This document shows, in pieces, positions 24,257 through 35,065 of a stretch of DNA of 64,000 nt. Origin of the DNA: Xanthoparmelia taractica (Eukaryota; Ascomycota; Lecanoromycetes; Lecanorales; Parmeliaceae); the NCBI GenBank assembly GCA_033085395.1, contig JANQBS010000137.1:1-64000 (forward strand). Reading direction: 5' to 3'. The position numbers were made by a program, and so were the translations under genes. Under the pieces are notes generated by a model. It was not told where the DNA came from. It did not search any database and worked only from the letters and a program-made list of their open reading frames with translations. Positions within the stretch are counted from its first letter, which is position 1, and each line of letters starts with the position of its first letter.

Positions 24257-26179
24257 TCAGCAAGCGAACCTAAACCCCCACTCACCATCCCCCTTCCACC
24301 CCTCCCTCTCCCAAACCCGCACCCTCACATCCCTGTTCGGAGGATGGATACTACTCACCACCCTATTGCCGCCTACCTTGGGAAATACCCACACGCCCTT
24401 AACCTTACCTCCCTCCCCGTCATTTCCGTTTCCCTCTCCTTGTCCGTCTCCCTTTGCCTTTGCCTCTCCATTTCCCCACCCCTTTTCGTTTCCCTTGCCG
24501 CTTCCCGTGCCGTTTCCCGTTCCTGTGGTGCATACAGGCGCCATCTCAAACCTCATCACCACCATCGCGACCGCGCTCGTGATTTCGGTCGTGGCGAAGA
24601 AGCGGCCCGGACAGAGCGTTTGGCCCCCGCCCCAGGCTCTGTAGGCGCCTGGGTGGGGTTTTTGGGGGGTGGGTTCTGAATTGGATGTGGCTGGGGAGGG
24701 GGATGTGGATGTGGAGGGTAATGTGGATGTGGAAGGTAAAGGGGAAGGGGAAACGGAAGCAGTAGGCTCCTTTTTCAAAAAGCGGCGGGCGTTGAAGGCA
24801 GCGCGGTCGGGGCCCCAGATGGGGTCGACGTGGATGAGGGCGCCGGGGATGAGCAGCGCGGAGCCCTTTTTCAGCAGGTACCGGTTTGCGAGGAGGGTGT
24901 CTTGGGTGAGCCAGCGGGAGGAGGAGGATTGGGTGCGGTGGCGGAGAAGTTCGCGGAAGGTGGAGTGGAGGAGCGGGGTAAGGGTGGGGGTGAGGGCTGT
25001 GATGTCGATTATGTGCTTGCGGGTGCCGTTGTGGCCCGTTGTTGAGGATGAGGATGAGGATGGCGGCATGGTGGCGTGGATTTCGGCGCGAATTTCGGAT
25101 AGGAGGGTCGGGTCCGAGTAGATGGTTAGGAGCATCCAGAAGAACGTGGGTGTGGCGTTGACGAGCACGCCGATCAGGTCGCCGATTTCGAAACGGGCGA
25201 CGTCGTCGACGGTTCCGCCGTTGTTGATTGCGGCGTCGTAACGTGCTTTGAGGACGCCGAGACCGTGTTTATAGTCCCCGCGGTTGAAGTATTCGTTTAT
25301 GGCTTGGTGGAGCTTTCGGCGGCCTGCGAAGCCTTTACGAGCTGTGATTTTCGGATACAGTCCGAGGAGTATCATGGTAAAGTCGTTCTCGAAGTCCCTG
25401 GCCGACGTTTCAATTTTGTGGTCACTACTTCCGTACATTATAGAGAACGAGAAAACCCACCAAAAGGCCTCGGCCAGCTCAGGCTGAAGCTTTATCGGAT
25501 TTTTCTCACCATAAATTGCCTCCGTACTCGCAATCGTGAACCTGGGCCTGATCCAGCCAAAAAGATCCCCTTCCCACCCCCCCTCGACCGCCCACTCATC
25601 CAAAGATGGCGCGAAAGTACTTAACATGGCTTTATGCATCCTGTCGAGATTAGGTCCCGGAGCCATTTCTCTGTGCATACCCCTATGCGTTTCGTGCGCA
25701 ACGCCCAACTTGCCTTCTTTACCTACAATTGTGCCGTCAATGTTATACTTGATCAAACCCATGGCTCGTGAGTCCGGAGCCAGGTCAAATACTCGGGGAG
25801 ATAGTGCGGAGACGAAGGGAAAGAAGGAGATGGTTTTTTCATTGCGCTCGACGGCCGTGACGAGGTCGGCGGAGTTGACGACGTAGGTGCGCTTGTTGAG
25901 GGTTTGGAGGGTGTAGATTGGGAGGTTGTTTCGAGCGCTGTCAGGATGCTATTAGTCGTGCTTCCGTGGGGGAAGAGGAATAAGTGACCTCAAAATTTCC
26001 AAGTAGCGCATGCCATAACATAGTAATCCGAGTATGTGCCCGACATATGGAATCAAACTGGAAATTACCGGTGGTTCTTTCGGGTCGTATTTGGGGCTGA
26101 ACAGATAGACAAGCGAAATATAGACGATGACAACCAGCAACGAAACCCCAACGAGCGTCGACAGCAGGCTGAAATCCAT
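24257..26179 (-). CDS. Cytochrome P450, CYP7/CYP8-like, 623 aa
   Basis: Two minus exons, 26179-25989 and 25937-24257, join in phase across a 51-nt intron. The amino end is a membrane anchor (MDFSLLSTLVGVSLLVVIVY) followed by the hinge PKEPPVISSLIPYVGHILGL. The heme loop AWGGGQTLCPGRFF places the cysteine ligand at residue 506, and STFRELLRHR supplies the ExxR pair. The I helix reads LVNATPTFFWMLLTIY, the NxxxxxFW form of CYP7/CYP8-like enzymes in place of AGxDT. Two insertions make it longer than usual: a Ser/Thr/Pro tract before the heme loop and a Gly/Asn/Lys tract after it. The substrate is unknown. It is convergent with the AMP-binding-like gene. The first frame codon is TTG, so the ATG at 26179 was chosen. 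Confidence 0.85.
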
Positions 26180-27110
26180 TATGAGAGTCAAGCGTCCTTA
26201 CGAAATGAAAGGTCAAAATTCTGGTATACAATCGTGTGCGTGCTTCCTCCAATTTCTAGGAAGACTCGAGAATAGTAGGTTGCGCCAATATACGTTCACT
26301 CGTCTGAAATATCTTTTAGCGTAGCGATACACCCAGTAGTGATGGCAACCACATAGTCCGAGTAGCCAATGAATCAGTGGAATCGTATACAAGAAGAAGA
26401 TATCAATCCCTTTGGAAAAAAGTCTTGTGTAACGGCCCCATTCAGCCCCGCGGTAGCTCGGGCGCTTGCGATGTAGGCTAATCATCCCGAATCCTTACCC
26501 TAGGAGTAGGAATAGCAGATGCTTTTCACTGTAAATAGGCAGATGAAGACTGAACACATGAAAAGAAATAATTGCGGTGAAGAGGACTACCAAACTGGGA
26601 GGTTTTCTGCTTGAGTAAGTAAGGGACTGGTGGGCTCTCATTGCATGAGGTTACCCACGCCAAGGGAAAAAGAAAGTCGACGTGAAGGAGTTTTAACGCC
26701 GGAAGGTTTCGTGAGGGTCCAGAAAAAGCCAATCTTTTGCAACAGAAGTTGTAGTAGTCGGCTGGAAGATCACCTTTCATATCGAGTGTATCGTGTATAA
26801 GATGTTATCAGAAATCGTCCATCTTTCGACGTTGGTGGGCCCACATTGACTTTCATTTGTCCCTTGGCGTGCCATGCCACCACCACCACTCTGGGGGATT
26901 GCAACATAGATTGCACAGGGGTGAAACTTATGGCGCGGATTCCTTATCATAAAGTACTTCTCCAGCTGATTGACTGTGCGTGAAAAGATAACCCCCTTAT
27001 GCAGTTCATTTTTCAACTCCCGAGGCACTAGGCGTCGCCGCTTTAGCGAGTGAATTACAAAGGCCGCAAAAACCAACGCTCCTCCAGCTCCCAGACCTAC
27101 CCCAAAACCC
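26180..27110. other. Intergenic, divergent promoter region
   Basis: It lies between the divergent P450 and DUF4267-like genes. Minus frames at 26213-26485, 26526-26780 and 26777-27127 have no recognisable motifs. Confidence 0.4.
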
Positions 27111-27163
27111 AATGGCGATCTCCTCATCCCCCCCTCCAGCGCCTCCTCCCGCCCCTCTCATAC

Positions 27164-27520
27164 ATGCTGGCCATCCTCGCTCTCGGCGGCAGCATATACA
27201 GCCTCATTGACCCCCAAGCCGCCGCTACCGACCTCGGCATCCCCATCTCCTCCCCCACGTCGCCCGCCCTCCCCTTCGTCTCCTTCACCGGGGCCCGCAA
27301 CATCAGCTCCGGACTCATGATCCTCGCGCTGCTGTATACGGGCCAGAAGAAGGCGGTCGGGACGTTCTTGATGTGTGGTGTCGTGACTGCGATGACGGAT
27401 GCGTGGATTTGTTACAGGCATGATGGGGTGGAGGGGAGGGCGGTGGGACATGCGGTTATGGGGGTTGTGGTTGGGGTGTTGGGGGGGGGGATGTGGTGGG
27501 GTTGGGGGGGGGAGAGGTGA
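27164..27520 (+). CDS. Small DUF4267-like integral membrane protein (amino end uncertain), at least 118 aa
   Basis: The frame carries the DUF4267 pattern: a first helix with MLAILALGGSIYSLIDPQAA, then DLGIPISSP, then FVSFTGARNISSGLMILALL (the conserved GARxxxxGL helix), then a third helix, WICYRHDGVEGRAVGHAVMG and a final glycine-rich helix. The function of the family is unknown. The open frame continues upstream to 27050 but only through a GTG codon; the first in-frame ATG is 27164. Homologues usually have some 20 residues before the first helix (as in the upstream frame PLQRLLPPLSY), so a small upstream exon is possible. The tail runs into a G-rich tract (about 27480-27520). Confidence 0.65.
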   Translation: MLAILALGGSIYSLIDPQAAATDLGIPISSPTSPALPFVSFTGARNISSGLMILALLYTGQKKAVGTFLMCGVVTAMTDAWICYRHDGVEGRAVGHAVMGVVVGVLGGGMWWGWGGER

Positions 27521-29095
27521 GATTTTAAGAGTGGGTGCGGGTTATGGGATACGGGGGGAGTAATCGTGGGTTTGGTACGAGTATACCAGGGCGGGTGAAT
27601 GATCTCTCCGCTTTGGAGCTCTATGATCGGTAGTTGTTATGACTGACGAAGGAATAGCCATGTGGCGGGAAAGAATTTGTGACCCTATTCGAAGACGCAT
27701 ACCGAGGGCAGGATTCAGTAGAAGACAGAGTCGACCACCGGAACTTTTGGGATACAAGGGACTGGACTGCCCTGTACCTACAGGGCAACGTGCGGTAACC
27801 AACGAAATGCCCGACTATTGCGCGAACTAGTCCTACCCAAGTACAAGAGCCTTAAAGAGAGCATGTTCCGTTGCAAGCGAGACGGCCAAGGCCGCTCGGC
27901 GATGTCGGTATCCTCCGGGTTGAAGTTCGCCTTGGGATCATTAAGGTCTTGGAAGGACCAAGACGAATATCACCCATTGAATAATACATCGTATGTGGGT
28001 CTAAACGCTGTTGATGCCGTAGGATAGGCTTAAGGCTGCTCGAGATACAGGCAGGCCTAATCAAGGCAAATGTATGTAGGGCATGTCAATGTCATCCAAG
28101 TGTGATGGGAAGATGAGGAGATGGGTTTGACTCGGTCTCTCATGTACGATTTCAATAAGAACTAGGTACCTTGTTGCGATTATACTATATCAACCAAGGA
28201 TTGATGTGCATATGATGAGTCCAAATAGATCCTTGCCTTTTATCATGAGCCAAATCCTTTCCCCCCCCCCCCGGGGGCAGAAAAAACTCTCAAGTCAGCG
28301 AAAGATTTCTCAAACCTTTGTAGATATAGATATATTATATACACTCCGAACTTCGGATTGGGGATTGCCGTTTCGGTTTGGGAAAGCCGCTTTAGAGAGA
28401 GCAGAGAGGGAGCAGAAGGGAGCAAGGGAGAGTATCAATAAAGTAGTACCGAGGCGCACTAGATAAGAGCTTGAGCTGCCCGTTTTATTTTCTGCTGGTG
28501 ATCCTAGATGATGCCACCTGCTGCCTGATTCCCACTTTTCAGAAAGCATTACGTTTCTCTTTTTACGCAGGTGATCAATTAGTTAAGTAGGAGTACTTGA
28601 TATATCTACAGCAATTACACTAACGATTGAGTTACAGACTTCCAGAGCTGGCTTTCGAGAGCGTGTCTACTAAGAAAAATGGCGACGATGGTGAAAAGAT
28701 CTCATACTAACTAATACTCTCTGCAATATCTTTAATACATCTTTCTATTCTCTTCTTTCTTAACCTTTCTCTCCTCGCTCGCAAAACTTATATAACGGTC
28801 GGCCCCTTTATTCCCGTCTTGAGACTGTTCACTTGGATTTGTCTCTCAGATTTATTCAGCTGCGACGATCACCTTGAGCTCCAACGCTGTTGACCCCTAT
28901 CGAACAGTTTCCTTCTATGATCTTCTATCTTTCGTGCTTCTGACTTCACCCTCTTCACCAGAACACTGTTCCCAAAAGTCATTCTTAACAGTCCTCTTCC
29001 TACACTCTCTCGATACCACCCCTCTCCTCATTAGAAGGGACGACCAAAATCTATTGTCCCTTGATAAGTACTCTTCATAAACTATGTTAGATCAA
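27521..29095. other. Long intergenic stretch with a poly-C/poly-G tract
   Basis: No gene recognised in about 1.6 kb. A run of about 12 C followed by 5 G lies near 28260-28277. From about 28730 to 28870 the plus strand is T/C-rich, and short frames there start at TTG or GTG. Confidence 0.5.
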
Positions 29096-29420
29096 CTACA
29101 ACACGTAGCCGACAAGCTTCATAAAATACGTTTTACCTCTCCCCATGAACCCGGCACCATAAACGAGCCAGGTCTTCCACTGCTCAATGTACTCCGGCCA
29201 GTATGTCTGTTCTGATTGGCCCCTCCCCTCATATTGTAAATCACCAACCTCACCGCCAACAACTCGGTTTGCAAATCCGGTCATTCCAAATCCACCCCCG
29301 GGCGAGACTTTATCCGAGATCTTGGCATAAGAGTCTTGGCATGCTTGGCATATCCAGGACTTTTGGTGCCAACCTCCGTAGTGGTCCGCATTCTTCAATC
29401 CAACACGCCTGCGCTGTCAT
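29096..29420 (-). other. Possible coding exon of unknown function
   Basis: A minus frame reads smoothly through LKNADHYGGWHQKSWICQAC, SPGGGFGMTGFANRVVGGEV and TYWPEYIEQWKTWLVYGAGF, with protein-like composition. It has no ATG near its start; an acceptor (gatgacag) precedes it and a possible donor (gtaaaa) follows FMGR, so it could be an internal exon. I could not find matching exons on either side, and I do not recognise the family. It may be another gene relic. Confidence 0.3.
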
Positions 29421-29720
29421 CATCTCAGCGCTTTGTTCTCTAAGCGCGAGCTTGAATAAAGCCAATCTCCCAGGATTGAGGGTCTTGACACAATCGCACC
29501 CAGCAATTAGAGGGCATTCCATTCAAAGTGCTGAAAATCCTAGGAAACTTCCCGGGAAGTCTCCCAAGATTCGTAGTGGACCCAGCAAGTCCGTTTTTTG
29601 AGGTTCTGCCTAGGAACGTTCCCAATGATACGATAGCATTAGCTTCAGCGTAGACAAATTCAAGTATTCCAAACGGCCACGAATAGTTTATTCTTCAACT
29701 ACGCATGACCTTATGAATAT

Positions 29721-30650
29721 TCAGCGAATCGCCAGAGCTGCAATGAGCCATAAGAGTGTTGTATCGCTGATGGTGTGAATCACTGCCCGTGGTGTGAGCC
29801 ATTTTTGGTGTACATACACTGCGCCCAGCACCGCCTCGATCATATTGCTGAATATTTTTTCCGGCGCGAAGGCCGCGAAAGCTCGCCATAGATAGACAAG
29901 ATCGTGACTCAACGCGGCATTGATAATCGGTTCTAAGACTGCAAAGCGAGTGTGCGTGGCACTGAGGGCGGATGCGAGGGCGGGGATCGGCGCATGTCGG
30001 AGAAATTTGGATAGGGATATCGGCCTTGCACCGGGAACAAGTGAAGACGCCTCGTTTGGATCTGATGGTGCAAATTCTGCAACAGGAGATGAGACGGTAC
30101 GTGAGAGAGAACAGAATGCAAGGAACGAGGCATTTACGGCTGTGGTGCGGAGAGTGTGCATGCGGTAGGGCTGAAGAGCTACTTTGGGCGGGTCCTTGTG
30201 AGAAAAGATGGTTGTCGTGACGAGGTAGTCGAGGAATGCGTCGCCAAGATACTCAAGGCGCTGGTACGAAGGAGTGCTGGGGATGGAGAGATATGAAGGA
30301 TGAGTGACCGCTTCGAGCAGAAGGGGCTTGCACGTAAAGGTGTGGCCGAGGAAGGTCTCGAGGACCGTAAAATTTGAAGGGATCGTCAGTGATCGTGGGG
30401 AATCACATACGGCAAGGTCATTGGTTTCCCCGGCTGGCTGAGGCCTGACGTCGGTCTTCGCTATTAGTGTCTCGAAGATCTCATCCACAAAGTTGACTCC
30501 ACCCCCAAGGAGAAGACAGCAACATCGTGGAGCCGAAACTGCCCGGTAAGTATGCTGAAGGTTGAACGAGATATCAATTTGCGCTCCCAAATTGGCGGTG
30601 TCAATCAGCCTTATTCGATCTCGGAAATAGCTGATAAGCTCTACAAAGCT
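29721..30650 (-). pseudogene. Fragment of a Dicer-like protein: second RNase III domain with an altered active site
   Basis: The minus frame encodes one RNase III domain. FTVLETFLGHTFTCKPLLLE leads into AVTHPSYLSIPSTPSYQRLE, the signature RLEYLGDAFLDYL, and later APEKIFSNMIEAVLGAVYVH. This order and wording fit the second RNase III domain of fungal Dicers (DCL). Helicase, PAZ and first RNase III domains and the dsRNA-binding tail are absent, and no in-frame ATG precedes the domain (the frame starts at TTG). The first signature keeps its Glu and Asp, but the metal-binding Asp of the second (normally D-x-x-E) is Asn, codon AAT at 29846-29844. It looks like a truncated, inactive Dicer copy; a working RNase III-fold protein with missing upstream exons is less likely. 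Confidence 0.65.
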
Positions 30651-30689
30651 AGACTATTATTAGCTATTAGATTTAGCGTTCAAAAGTGG

Positions 30690-30990
30690 CCCACATCTGA
30701 GGAATCAATTTTCTGAAGGTGGACATGACTGGGTCGTGTTCCTTCCAAGCCGATCCTATCCGGATGTAGCCATGCTAGCAGCGGAGGCGATGCCGTACCT
30801 CCCTTCCGGAAGGCATGCGATGACGATGTGATGGTCACCAATGCGAACATTGGTGTAGGCGTTGTCGTCGTGAGGGGATAGGTCGGTAGGGATGGGTGCT
30901 CTTCGTCCAGCAACTCGCAGGCTGCCACATACTCCGTCTGTACCGCACAGATCCATCCCACTGTATAGTCCTGCCGATGCACACCTCTTC
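30690..30990 (-). pseudogene. Frameshifted amino-terminal (phosphorylase-like) domain of an NLR gene
   Basis: One minus frame gives DYTVGWICAVQTEYVAACEL followed by LDEEHPSL, the classic opening of fungal NLRs with a nucleoside-phosphorylase-like head. The continuation, DDNAYTNVRIGDHHIVIACL followed by PEGRYGIASAASMA, is in a different frame, shifted near 30890. There is no room for an intron at the switch. The next expected motif (IRIGLMVGIGGG) is missing. No ATG precedes the domain. It lies just upstream of the Dicer fragment on the same strand. Confidence 0.7.
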
Positions 30991-30999
30991 AGGCTTGTC

Positions 31000-31753
31000 A
31001 ATATGTCCTCGTGAGGTGCAGCGCTGATGATGAGGTGGTAGTCAATTGTGCAGCGTCTCTAGTGTAGAAGGCTATGCTCCATGAATGTAACACGCCCCGC
31101 AGGTCGCCTTGGCTTTTTTGCCGCGCTAGGGTTGAAGGACGCCAGAGGCTCAGCCGTCGCGTCAATCCCCCGAGCTACCCCCATACCCTGCTTGTCAGAT
31201 GGGTCAGTGACTGCGCAACTTCCAGGGTTCGTATCCGATGGATTCCGTTGATGTTCTCGAACAAGGTGCGAGGTCAACTATCCAAAATCTATTAGGTCCC
31301 GAACGGCGCTATGCCCAGCCATAAATCTCTTAGCCTTTTCTGGCAGGCGCTTTCCATTTGTATTTCTTGGGTATGCAAACTGCTGCAAATCGGTACGAGC
31401 ATCTGCTAAGGGCGACCTATTGCTACACTTGATCGCGGCAGCGGCCAGGGTTCGAGAAGCATTCCTCTCGACCGGAAGGTCTTATACACTCAGCCCTCCA
31501 AAACTGACACTTGTAGGCCGCACATTGAGCTCTTGCGTCAACTGAAGATAAGGCGCGCTTCAGGCAGCACTCACAAGGCTCACTTGAAGGCTGCCAACCT
31601 CGCTAATCCATAATCAACATGCAATTGAATCGTACGAGCGCCGCTCTATACAGCCACTTCACTTCCCATAGGGGTTTCCTTCAAGCTCTCTGGTTGACTT
31701 GTTTGTAATAGACCTCAATTTTATTATAAGGATTTCATCTGCTCGCGATCTAC
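31000..31753. other. Intergenic, nothing recognised
   Basis: Short frames at 31059-31295 on both strands overlap each other and have no motif. Confidence 0.4.
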
Positions 31754-31799
31754 ATGAATGCTCAAGCTGCACCAGAGCGAACTTGCGATACTGACACAG

Positions 31800-32803
31800 A
31801 AAATTGTTCACTTACTTCGAACCCAAAACGCATGAAAAAGAAAAAGGTAGACCAAGCATCATCAGCGAGTATTGTCGCGAAGCTATCAGTCAGGGCCACG
31901 AGAGATGCGTCTGGCTATGCTTTAAACAAAATGGGAAGGTCATGGCCCGTGATGTCCGAATCGACAGTTTGAAACCACCTTGGGGCATCCCAGAGCTCCG
32001 GAGGCAGTCTGGTTGGTGGAAACGACTTTCATTGTATTCAGCTGTTGGAGTGAAAGAAGTAAAGGCAAGTTTTTTTTCATTATCTGCTCTCTTTCATCAT
32101 GCCAGCTGACGGGATGCATCAAGATGCGTTTGGTGAGCCATGATAAACAGCATAAGGTCATGCATGCTGTCATTATCGATTTCGATTATTCTAGCGAGCT
32201 CGCATGGTACGACCGAGCCAAAGAGCAATTGTTAGAAGAGTCAAAACCATATTCGATGGACTGCGGTGTGGATGTCATGGGGAGGACTCATAGCGTATCC
32301 ACAGTCTGCTCTAATACTCGCTGGGATGAGATCCAGGGCGAAACATACTGCACGTTTGCAAGAATGTGTGACCTCGAGGAAGGGAGAAATAATCTCATTT
32401 GGTTGCCAGGGATGCTAGAGTATTACTGGCAAAATGGCGTTCAAGACGAGGGTATAATATTTCTTGACAAGGCAGGTTTCATTACTACCTATAGGTACGT
32501 TACATCTTCACTAGACACTTCATGACTAGTTCCTGACTCTTTAGCAACCTGGAGTTTGATGCCTATAGCAACGCTATTGGCCCTTATGGAAGACCCATCA
32601 ACGCTTTTCTTCTAGTCGAAGGGTGGCATGTGCGATACGTTATATGCCTCGTCGCAGCCAGTATGGTTTTCAGCCTTTGCACAATCGGTATCGTCACGGT
32701 CATTAATGGGAGCTTTGAGGCCGGGTTGACGGGCGGGAGTTACGCTCTTGGACTTGCAGCGGTACTCTTGGCAGCGCTGACAATTCTGAGCGTTATACCT
32801 TAA
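31800..32803 (+). CDS. Unknown protein with a carboxy-terminal membrane region (5' end unresolved)
   Basis: Three exons join in phase: about 31800-32058, 32106-32494, 32545-32803, with introns of 47 and 50 nt. Readable parts are SIISEYCREAISQGHERCVW, LKPPWGIPELRRQSGWWKRL, LTGCIKMRLVSHDKQHKVMH, RNNLIWLPGMLEYYWQNGVQ and GPYGRPINAFLLVEGWHVRY. It ends with two to three hydrophobic segments (VICLVAASMVFSLCTIGIVT and LGLAAVLLAALTILSVIP). The first exon is unclear: an ATG at 31754 is in another frame, and an acceptor (ctgacacag) sits at 31799. No named family is recognised. The layout resembles lineage-specific fungal proteins with a soluble head and carboxy-terminal anchor that occur near NLR genes. 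Confidence 0.5.
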
Positions 32804-33320
32804 AATTAGTGTACGTTCAATGGTAAGGGTCTTCAAATTCGACCGATCTCAAACCCATCGAATTAGGGAGCGTTCCAGTCAAGGTCAGGTAACCTAGCCT
32901 TACGCTCTGGCTTCGCCTACCCGAATCAAAGCCTAAGCCGAAGGTATCGCTGCGATTGAGCCAACTGAAGCGCGCCGTAACCCAAAAATCTACTCGTCGA
33001 GTCAAGTCGGGTGCTGATACCCCAAGCAATGCCGATACAAAGATCCGGGCCCACCTCGAGTCTACCAGTAAACTCATTTACAGACTGCTCTGTCGTTTTT
33101 CTTCTTTACTAAGATCCTTTGATCTTATTACTCCCTCCTCCCTCCCTTCTTCCACCCGAACTTCCAGCCAAATCCACTCAATACTGCTATTCAATCCCTT
33201 CCGACGTCAGATGTCGAACGACCTAGTCATTCTATCTCTGGCATCTCTTCCTTACCACGGCATAGCCTGCCAGACTACTTAGAGCTCCTCCTCTATATTG
33301 TCCTCCCGCGTTTGATGCCA
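32804..33320. other. Intergenic, nothing recognised
   Basis: A minus frame at 33077-32817 and a plus frame at 32956-33282 overlap and carry no motif. The plus strand at 33090-33200 is T/C-rich. Confidence 0.4.
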
Positions 33321-33325
33321 GCCTG

Positions 33326-33990
33326 ATGCAGTGGGCGAATAACCGAACACGGCAAGGTTGGTGCCGCTAGTCCTTCATTGGGGAAGGCGTCTTCTGGCGG
33401 AATATCAAAGACGATTTTAAACCCCTCGATACCCCTCGCCCTTATTCCATCACATTCATCCCTGAGTAATACACTGCGCCGCCTTGCTACTTCTCGGCTC
33501 CCACGCTATAGGTGCCGCTTCTTCCACTCGCCTCGCACATCGACCGAGATTTGGGCCAGGGATCGAGGTTTCCGGTGCCCACGACTCCTGCAGTCAGCGA
33601 CATTGGTTGAGCTGCTGCACTGTGCCTCCACCATGAGACCAGTCCAGAACGACGGCTTCGCCGAGTAATGCACTGCACTACATCTCTGCCAGCTTGCACA
33701 CGGTTCGGGGATGATGTCTAAAGAACGGCTCCATTCGTGGTGATCGAGACTCCAGGCTTCCCGCCTGCTCAAGACTTAACGTCAGCTCCTCCTTGACAGA
33801 AGTTTAGACAGAGAGCAGCTTCGACCTAATATGCTGCACCTCCACCAGCTGAGATGTCTTGAGACCCGGTCAGAGCTGCTGTTTAAGGTTATACTTGCGA
33901 CGATCGCCCTTGTCTTTCTCCATCGCCAGCTGCTTTGTTGGCTCATTCGAGGTCTTTCTACGCGCTTTCATCCCAAGCTAGTACGTTGCA
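33326..33990 (+). pseudogene. Possible decayed gene with C-to-T type stops
   Basis: One plus frame starting near 33326 reads as protein between isolated stops: SFIGEGVFWRNIKDDFKPLD, then TPRPYSITFIPE, stop, YTAPPCYFSAPTL, stop, VPLLPLASHIDRDLGQGSRF, and so on. Every stop seen (TAG, TAA, TAG, TGA) is one C-to-T step from a Gln or Arg codon, which is what mild RIP or deamination would give. The family is unrecognised and the reading could be chance. Confidence 0.25.
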
Positions 33991-35060
33991 ACTGCCCTAA
34001 GTATGATGGTCTCCCCTGAATAACAAGGAACAGATGGCTACTCCCACCCTTTCGATGCTAGCCGATCTGGACGCGAGCGAGCGTCGCAACTACAGCTGCA
34101 TACTTCTGGGGCTCGGGCCTCGGCTGGGAATTGCGAGACCAAACTCTATGGAGGGGTATATCCTTGGAAAGAGATAGGGACCCACTTGATTGGTTGTTCA
34201 GCGAAGGTCTAGCAAACGAGGAAGTTCAATAAAAGTTATGCAGGGTTTGAAGTAATCTCCAATGAATATGGTGTGATGGCTGCATCCTGTAGAGGGTGGA
34301 CGAATGAGATCTAGAAGAGTGGGACCCAGATCAGCCTCAGAAGGTTTTGGCTCTGCACATGGGCGGCAGCCTGCTGTGATCTATAAATATCCGTGCAGTG
34401 ACTATGCGCAGACTACTGTTCTGATTGGTGCTGGTTGGAATCAAGGAGATGATACAAGTGCTATACTGTGCCATCATCGATGGACTTGTTTGCTCCAAGC
34501 CATGATCTCCAAGCCTTAATCGAGACGATCGAGCTTCGGTGGCGGAGTCTCCGCTCGTGGGGAGGTAACTGTGTCTCCAACCACTCATGCACGTCTCAAG
34601 CAGCATTGAATAGCATGAAGCCAATGACTTTTCGCGCTCTCAGCTAATCACATGATTCAGCATGGATCGACCGATGCAAGCGTGTTGTGCTAGACTCAAG
34701 GATCGCATAAAGTCCTTGCATACGACCTGAAATTCTTCAGTATCAAACCCCTCTTGCGCCATCGGGTGACGTGCCTTCTGTGATATTAGACTAACCATTT
34801 ATTGGAACTACTACGGTCCGCAAAAAAAAAGGCCTTCGCTCCGCGTGTCATCAACCCCCATCTTTTAGGGTGCCAAATTGATGGCCTGAGTTTGCGAGCG
34901 AAGCAGCTATCAACGTGAAAACCAAAAACCTCCAATTACGAAGAGTCGGGTCAACGCGGTGGGCTTACTTGAACGTCATCTTGAACAGCTAACTAATTAA
35001 TTTGTCCTCAAGCGTCTATCTCACTGCCTCGTGGCTCTACGATATTTGCTAGCAGCGACA
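33991..35060. other. No gene recognised
   Basis: Minus and plus frames at 34304-34624 overlap each other with no motif. An A-run lies near 34824-34832. Confidence 0.4.
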
Positions 35061-35065
35061 ACAAT

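Noticed and set aside
24156..25121. Plus-strand frames of 111-162 codons
   Set aside because: They lie antisense to the cytochrome P450 coding exon and arise from its Ser/Pro- and Gly-rich tracts.
20622..27520. Secondary-metabolite gene cluster (secreted protein, AMP-binding-like, P450, membrane protein)
   Set aside because: There is no polyketide, peptide or terpene synthase, no transporter and no regulator. The AMP-binding protein lacks its ATP loop, so proximity alone is not enough.
28874..29080. Plus-strand frame of 68 codons
   Set aside because: It starts at TTG, has no domain and lies in T/C-rich DNA.
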